From Lachnospiraceae bacterium (GTDB lineage Bacteria; Bacillota; Clostridia; Lachnospirales; Lachnospiraceae): a DNA stretch of 34,332 nt. The translations under genes and the position numbers were made by a program. Location of the stretch: NCBI GenBank assembly GCA_022774705.1, contig JALFLM010000190.1, forward strand, positions 1 to 34,332. The letters are read 5' to 3'. A model generated the notes under the pieces. That model was not told the origin of the DNA. It saw only the letters and a program-made list of their open reading frames with translations, and did not search any database. This document shows, piece by piece, positions 31,163-34,332 of the stretch. Position 1 is the first letter of the stretch; each line of letters starts with the position of its first letter.

Positions 31163-32206
31163 TTATCTGCCTTTGTTTTTCTTTCGCTTGTCCGCAGCGG
31201 TAGGCGATACAGTCAGATTGACGGAACCTGCGCCGGGCGAGTAGGAGGATGCTACTGCGCTGCGGCTGCGGCGGATACGCCGCTTCACCCGAAGCTGCTC
31301 CTGCCGCTCTCTGATGGAATCGGCAGTTTCGCTGCTGATCATCTTGGATGTGCGGATGGCGAAATAATGGCCGCTGTCCGCCTTTTTGACGCGTATCTTT
31401 CCCTGCATGTAACCATGATCCGGGCAGATGGCAAGGCAGTAGTAGATACTGTTGTTGGATGTAAACCAGCGTATCTTCTTGCGCAGCGAACGGCCGCAGA
31501 CATGGCATGGAGTAACTGTAACCATGCGGTCATTCATGATATCCTCTTTATTGTCGTAGGTCATGGACACAAACTTGGAATACTCAGGAAAATGCAGCAT
31601 GATTTCTTCTTCGCGCCGCGTCGGGAGGCAGTGGTAATCCACGGAACAGTAGATCATGGCCTGCTCCGGTTCCATGGAAGCAAGCACCTCGGCCGTATAG
31701 TATGCATCATCAATGGCACAGTGAAAAGGACGATCCTGCTCCAGTTTCAGAAAATCAACCGCATATTTCAGAGATTTGCGGGTCTTGCCGTCCTCAAAAA
31801 ACAGGCTGAACAGTTTCTGCACATCGTAGTAAAAAAGAGGTCTGGCAAGAGACTGCTGCATCCCGTAAAAATCCATATTATTCTGCAGATAATCAAGGTC
31901 CATGGGTCCCCAGGTAGCAAAAGTACAGCTGCTGCCGCACCACTTCAGGAAATCCTTTATAACAGCAGGGAACTTTCTGGCCTTGTTAAATTCTTTCAGA
32001 TTGACTTTCAGCAGCTGTTTGGTGCGGTAATGCAGCTGGCGGTAAACCTGCGGGCGTACACGTTCACTGAAAGAGTCGATGATCTGAAATGCTTCGTTAA
32101 GCCGGACGGCGCCAATCTCAATAATTTCAAAAGGAAGGTCCGGATTCTCGCGTTCTTTACCGCCTGGACACTGATTCCATTCCAGGTCTAATACAATGTA
32201 ATCCAT
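31163..32206 (-). CDS. DnaQ-like 3'-5' exonuclease (KapD-like) with C-terminal zinc-binding tail
   Basis: A 347-residue protein. Residues 1-180 are a DEDDh exonuclease domain: Asp7 and Glu9 in VLDLEW, Asp103 in TWGPMDLDYL, and His162 with Asp166/Asp167 in HCAIDDAYY. The substrate could be RNA or DNA ends; KapD relatives are RNA exonucleases. Residues about 230-270 hold Cys234-x2-Cys237 and Cys257-x3-Cys261-x2-His264, a possible zinc site, and the last 50 residues are very basic and low in complexity, suited to nucleic-acid contact. GGGAGG lies 11 nt before the ATG. It stands alone, convergent with the metal operon. The zinc and RNA roles are inference. Confidence 0.85.
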   Translation of the reverse strand: MDYIVLDLEWNQCPGGKERENPDLPFEIIEIGAVRLNEAFQIIDSFSERVRPQVYRQLHYRTKQLLKVNLKEFNKARKFPAVIKDFLKWCGSSCTFATWGPMDLDYLQNNMDFYGMQQSLARPLFYYDVQKLFSLFFEDGKTRKSLKYAVDFLKLEQDRPFHCAIDDAYYTAEVLASMEPEQAMIYCSVDYHCLPTRREEEIMLHFPEYSKFVSMTYDNKEDIMNDRMVTVTPCHVCGRSLRKKIRWFTSNNSIYYCLAICPDHGYMQGKIRVKKADSGHYFAIRTSKMISSETADSIRERQEQLRVKRRIRRSRSAVASSYSPGAGSVNLTVSPTAADKRKKNKGR

Positions 32207-32429
32207 ACAAAATCAATCCTCCCGGGACACAGTATCCCATTTGTCTTAGTCTAACACAGAAGGGCAGGGCAAGGCAAGGGGAAGTGATGCAATTCGGGCT
32301 TTGGCCGGGAAGAGAAGAAAGGATGTTCTGAACTGTTTTCTTTTCTCTGTTCCATTTATCCCGGTTTGATGGTATACTGAATGGAAGCTGTGAGGCGGGG
32401 AAACTTATGAAAAACAGGAAAGTATCAAT

Positions 32430-33041
32430 ATGAGCAGAATATTTTATCTTATGGGAAAGAGTGCTTCCGGTAAGGACAGTGTGTACCGGGAGCTGATGAA
32501 GAGGTTTTCTTTTGAGAAAATTGTGATGTATACTACAAGGCCTATGCGTCAGCACGAGAAAAATGGTGTACAGTATTATTTTACAGATGAGCAGGAGTAT
32601 CAGAGACTTCTGGATGAAGGGAAAGTAATCGAGTCCAGGTGCTATCAGACCGTGCACGGTCCCTGGATTTATTATACGGTGGATGACGGCAGGGTGCACC
32701 GGGACGGGAACGAGCAGTATCTGGTAATCGGTACGCTGGAATCCTATGAAAAAATGAAGAAGTATTTTGGTTCCGAGATACTGGTTCCTGTTTATCTGGA
32801 GGTGGATGACGGTCTGCGCCTTGAGCGGGCTCTGGGCAGGGAACGGACTCAGGCAGTTCCCGGATACAGCGAGATGTGCCGCCGTTATCTGGCAGATGAG
32901 AAGGATTTCTCGGAAGAAAAGCTGAAGGCTGCCGGAATCGGGAGGAGATTTTCCAACGAAGAGATGGAACGGTGTGTTGAAGAAATCTCGGAGTATATAT
33001 CGGAACATATTAATGATGACAATCCTGCAGCAGACAACTGA
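32430..33041 (+). CDS. Guanylate-kinase-like P-loop protein
   Basis: A 203-residue protein. The P-loop is GKSASGKDS (9-17), followed by KIVMYTTRPMRQHEKNGVQYYF, the GMP-binding stretch of guanylate kinases (normally SxTTRxxRxGExxGxxYxF). It differs from true Gmk in that Glu-Gly at the loop is replaced by EKNG, and the C-terminal half with LPVYLEVDDGLRLERAL is diverged. It may phosphorylate a different nucleotide or regulate. TATACT lies at 32373-32378, with a weak -35. AGGAAAG precedes the ATG by 8 bases. It starts a group with the FmdE-like and decarboxylase genes, all tightly spaced on the plus strand, so they are probably one transcript. Confidence 0.8.
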   Translation: MSRIFYLMGKSASGKDSVYRELMKRFSFEKIVMYTTRPMRQHEKNGVQYYFTDEQEYQRLLDEGKVIESRCYQTVHGPWIYYTVDDGRVHRDGNEQYLVIGTLESYEKMKKYFGSEILVPVYLEVDDGLRLERALGRERTQAVPGYSEMCRRYLADEKDFSEEKLKAAGIGRRFSNEEMERCVEEISEYISEHINDDNPAADN

Positions 33042-33070
33042 GTTTTCTGCAGGGACGGGAGGAAATGATT

Positions 33071-33454
33071 GTGGATCAGGCATTATGGAAAAAAACGGTG
33101 GAAAGACATGGACATGAGTGCCCCGGCGTGGCGCTGGGATTTCGTATCGGCGAGGAAGTGAACAGGATTTTCAGCGAGGAGGAGCAGATTCATTGTGTGA
33201 CTTCGGTGAAAAACTGTGCGGTGGATGGTGTCTGCGCAGTAGTGGGACTGTCCGTGGAAGACGGAACCATGCGGTTCGATTCTTCGGTAGAGGGATTTCT
33301 TTTCTATGCGGTGGATGATGAGGAAGGATGGATATTTAAGCCGAAAAAGCTGGAGGTTGCCGAGGCGGCCGACCCGGTTATGCTGATTCTGGCGGCGAAC
33401 CGCAATATGCTGTTTGATATCGAACCCTGCGATTCACCGGTAGCGGAGTCATAA
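33071..33454 (+). CDS. Short FmdE-like protein
   Basis: A 127-residue protein with the N-terminal FmdE pattern: ERHGHECPGVALGFRIG (His13, His15, Cys17) and KNCAVDGVCAVVG (Cys49, Asp52, Cys54). FmdE was named for a molybdenum formylmethanofuran dehydrogenase subunit, but most bacterial members lack that pathway and bind metal with an unknown role. The usual C-terminal zinc-finger half is absent, so this is a minimal form. The GTG at 33071 is chosen because GGGAGG then lies 8 nt upstream; the ATG two codons earlier is only 2 nt from it. It lies 29 nt after the guanylate-kinase-like gene and 7 nt before the decarboxylase. Confidence 0.8.
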   Translation: MDQALWKKTVERHGHECPGVALGFRIGEEVNRIFSEEEQIHCVTSVKNCAVDGVCAVVGLSVEDGTMRFDSSVEGFLFYAVDDEEGWIFKPKKLEVAEAADPVMLILAANRNMLFDIEPCDSPVAES

Positions 33455-33461
33455 GCAGCCC

Positions 33462-34332
33462 ATGAATGGTAAAGAGGAACTGTACGAGCGCCTCAGGAAG
33501 TATGCGGCCTCTGATTTTTACCCCTGGCATATGCCGGGGCATAAACGGCGGCTGGTGGAATTTGACAATCCTTTTTCCATGGATATTACGGAGATTGATG
33601 GATTTGATGATCTGCACCATCCCGAAGGGATTCTGAAGGAGGCGATGGAAGAGGCGGCGGCGGTATATGGCTCGGAAAAAACATATTTTCTGGTAAATGG
33701 TTCTTCCTGCGGGATTCTGGCAGCCGTTTCGGCGGCGGTTCCTCCCGGAGGGAAGCTTCTGATGGCGAGAAACTGCCATAAATCGGCCTACCATGCGGCG
33801 CTTCTTCAGCAGGCCAGGGTCACTTATATTTATCCTGAGCTGGAAGCAGAAGGATTTTACGGGGCGGTGCGGGCTGAGGATGTGGAGGCAGCTTTGCAGG
33901 CAGACCCGGATATCCGGGCAGTGATTGTGGTTTCTCCGGGATATGAGGGCATTGTTTCCGACATCAGGGCAATCGCAGAGGCGGCTCACGCCCATGATTG
34001 CGCACTGCTGGTGGATGAAGCCCACGGCGCGCATCTTCCTTTCGGAAAAGGCTGCGGCCTGGATTTTCCGGCTTCTGCGTTGGAGATGGGAGCGGATGCA
34101 GTGATTCAGAGTCTTCACAAGACGCTGCCGTCCCTGACTCAGACGGCGCTGCTTCATCTGGGCAGGAACAGCGGCGCGCGGATGGACCGGGACCGGGTCG
34201 AACTGTACCTGCGGATTTATCAAAGCTCCAGTCCTTCCTACATTTTTATGGCAAGTATCGACCACTGCATCCGCCTGATGGCAGGGGAGGCCGGAAAGCA
34301 GCTTATGGAGGTATATGCTGTCAATCTGAAAT
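33462..34332 (+). CDS. Orn/Lys/Arg decarboxylase family PLP enzyme, N-terminal part (runs off the window)
   Basis: The frame is open to the end of the window, giving 290 residues. Motifs of fold-type I group III decarboxylases are clear: YPWHMPGHKR (20-29), MDITEIDGFDDLHHPEG (40-56), VNGSSCGILAA, RNCHKSAYHA, PGYEGIVSDI, VDEAHGAHLPF (Asp185, His188) and PLP lysine Lys220 in SLHKTLPSLTQ. The family decarboxylates ornithine, lysine or arginine in the cytosol. In Clostridia this short class, without the N-terminal wing domain, often sits near a guanylate kinase gene, as it does here. The start ATG lies 7 bases after the FmdE-like stop; the ribosome site is weak. The substrate cannot be told. Confidence 0.9.
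   Translation, partial: MNGKEELYERLRKYAASDFYPWHMPGHKRRLVEFDNPFSMDITEIDGFDDLHHPEGILKEAMEEAAAVYGSEKTYFLVNGSSCGILAAVSAAVPPGGKLLMARNCHKSAYHAALLQQARVTYIYPELEAEGFYGAVRAEDVEAALQADPDIRAVIVVSPGYEGIVSDIRAIAEAAHAHDCALLVDEAHGAHLPFGKGCGLDFPASALEMGADAVIQSLHKTLPSLTQTALLHLGRNSGARMDRDRVELYLRIYQSSSPSYIFMASIDHCIRLMAGEAGKQLMEVYAVNLK

Noticed and set aside
32157-33083. 308-codon minus-strand frame over the guanylate-kinase-like gene
   Set aside because: It has no recognisable domain and covers a P-loop gene plus the exonuclease start region.
33378-34265. 295-codon minus-strand frame at the right end
   Set aside because: It is the shadow of the decarboxylase, whose catalytic motifs are unmistakable in the plus frame.
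1-34332. CRISPR arrays, insertion sequences, prophage or integrase genes
   Set aside because: I saw no spaced direct-repeat array, transposase, integrase or phage structural gene on either strand.

Overview
The window looks like a chromosomal segment of an anaerobic, Gram-positive, low-to-mid GC Clostridia member, most probably Lachnospiraceae. The signs are strong AGGAGG ribosome sites, TTGACA/TATAAT promoters, intrinsic terminators, lipoprotein-type substrate-binding proteins, an ABC-F ATPase, and a gene mix of clostridial type (DUF3786, DUF2284, AI-2E exporter, D-Ala-D-Ala carboxypeptidase, YadS/TRIC channel, cobalamin riboswitch). I see no insertion sequence, prophage or CRISPR array. The species assignment is inference.

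Bases 1-6.5 kb: end of an ABC-F gene; a lipoprotein that fuses a cell-wall amidase to a polysaccharide deacetylase; a DUF3786 protein; a minus-strand pair (HD hydrolase-acetyltransferase fusion, then a YdcF-like membrane protein); a TRIC/YadS channel on a near-perfect promoter; and a small VanZ-like membrane protein. Bases 6.5-11.9 kb: a three-gene minus-strand operon of two related uroporphyrinogen decarboxylase/MtaA-family proteins on either side of a GPH-type transporter, read away from a PucR-type regulator. The shared control region carries an inverted pair of 9-bp sites. This is the best candidate for an uncharacterised catabolic (perhaps corrinoid-linked demethylation) module.

Bases 12-14.3 kb: ktrB-ktrA potassium uptake with a structured leader. 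Bases 14.3-16 kb: cysK followed by an Rrf2 regulator, with a palindrome over the cysK -10 box. Bases 16-18.8 kb: two almost identical tRNA-Lys(CUU) genes bracket a tiny ORF, an orphan sugar-binding-type lipoprotein and a DUF2284 Fe-S-type protein. Bases 18.8-23.1 kb: AI-2E family transporter, a possible Cys-rich small protein, trmB, a DacA-type carboxypeptidase and a possible His-rich small protein.

Bases 23.2-31.1 kb: a cobalamin riboswitch with two downstream terminators precedes a complete nickel/oligopeptide-type ABC importer (binding lipoprotein, two permeases, two ATPases), a free-standing heavy-metal-associated (HMA) domain protein and a Zn/Cd-type P1B ATPase. The operon suggests B12-controlled import of a metal or metal chelate together with export of unwanted metal. 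The window ends with a DnaQ-like exonuclease, a guanylate-kinase-like protein, a short FmdE-like protein and the first 290 residues of an Orn/Lys/Arg decarboxylase-family enzyme.
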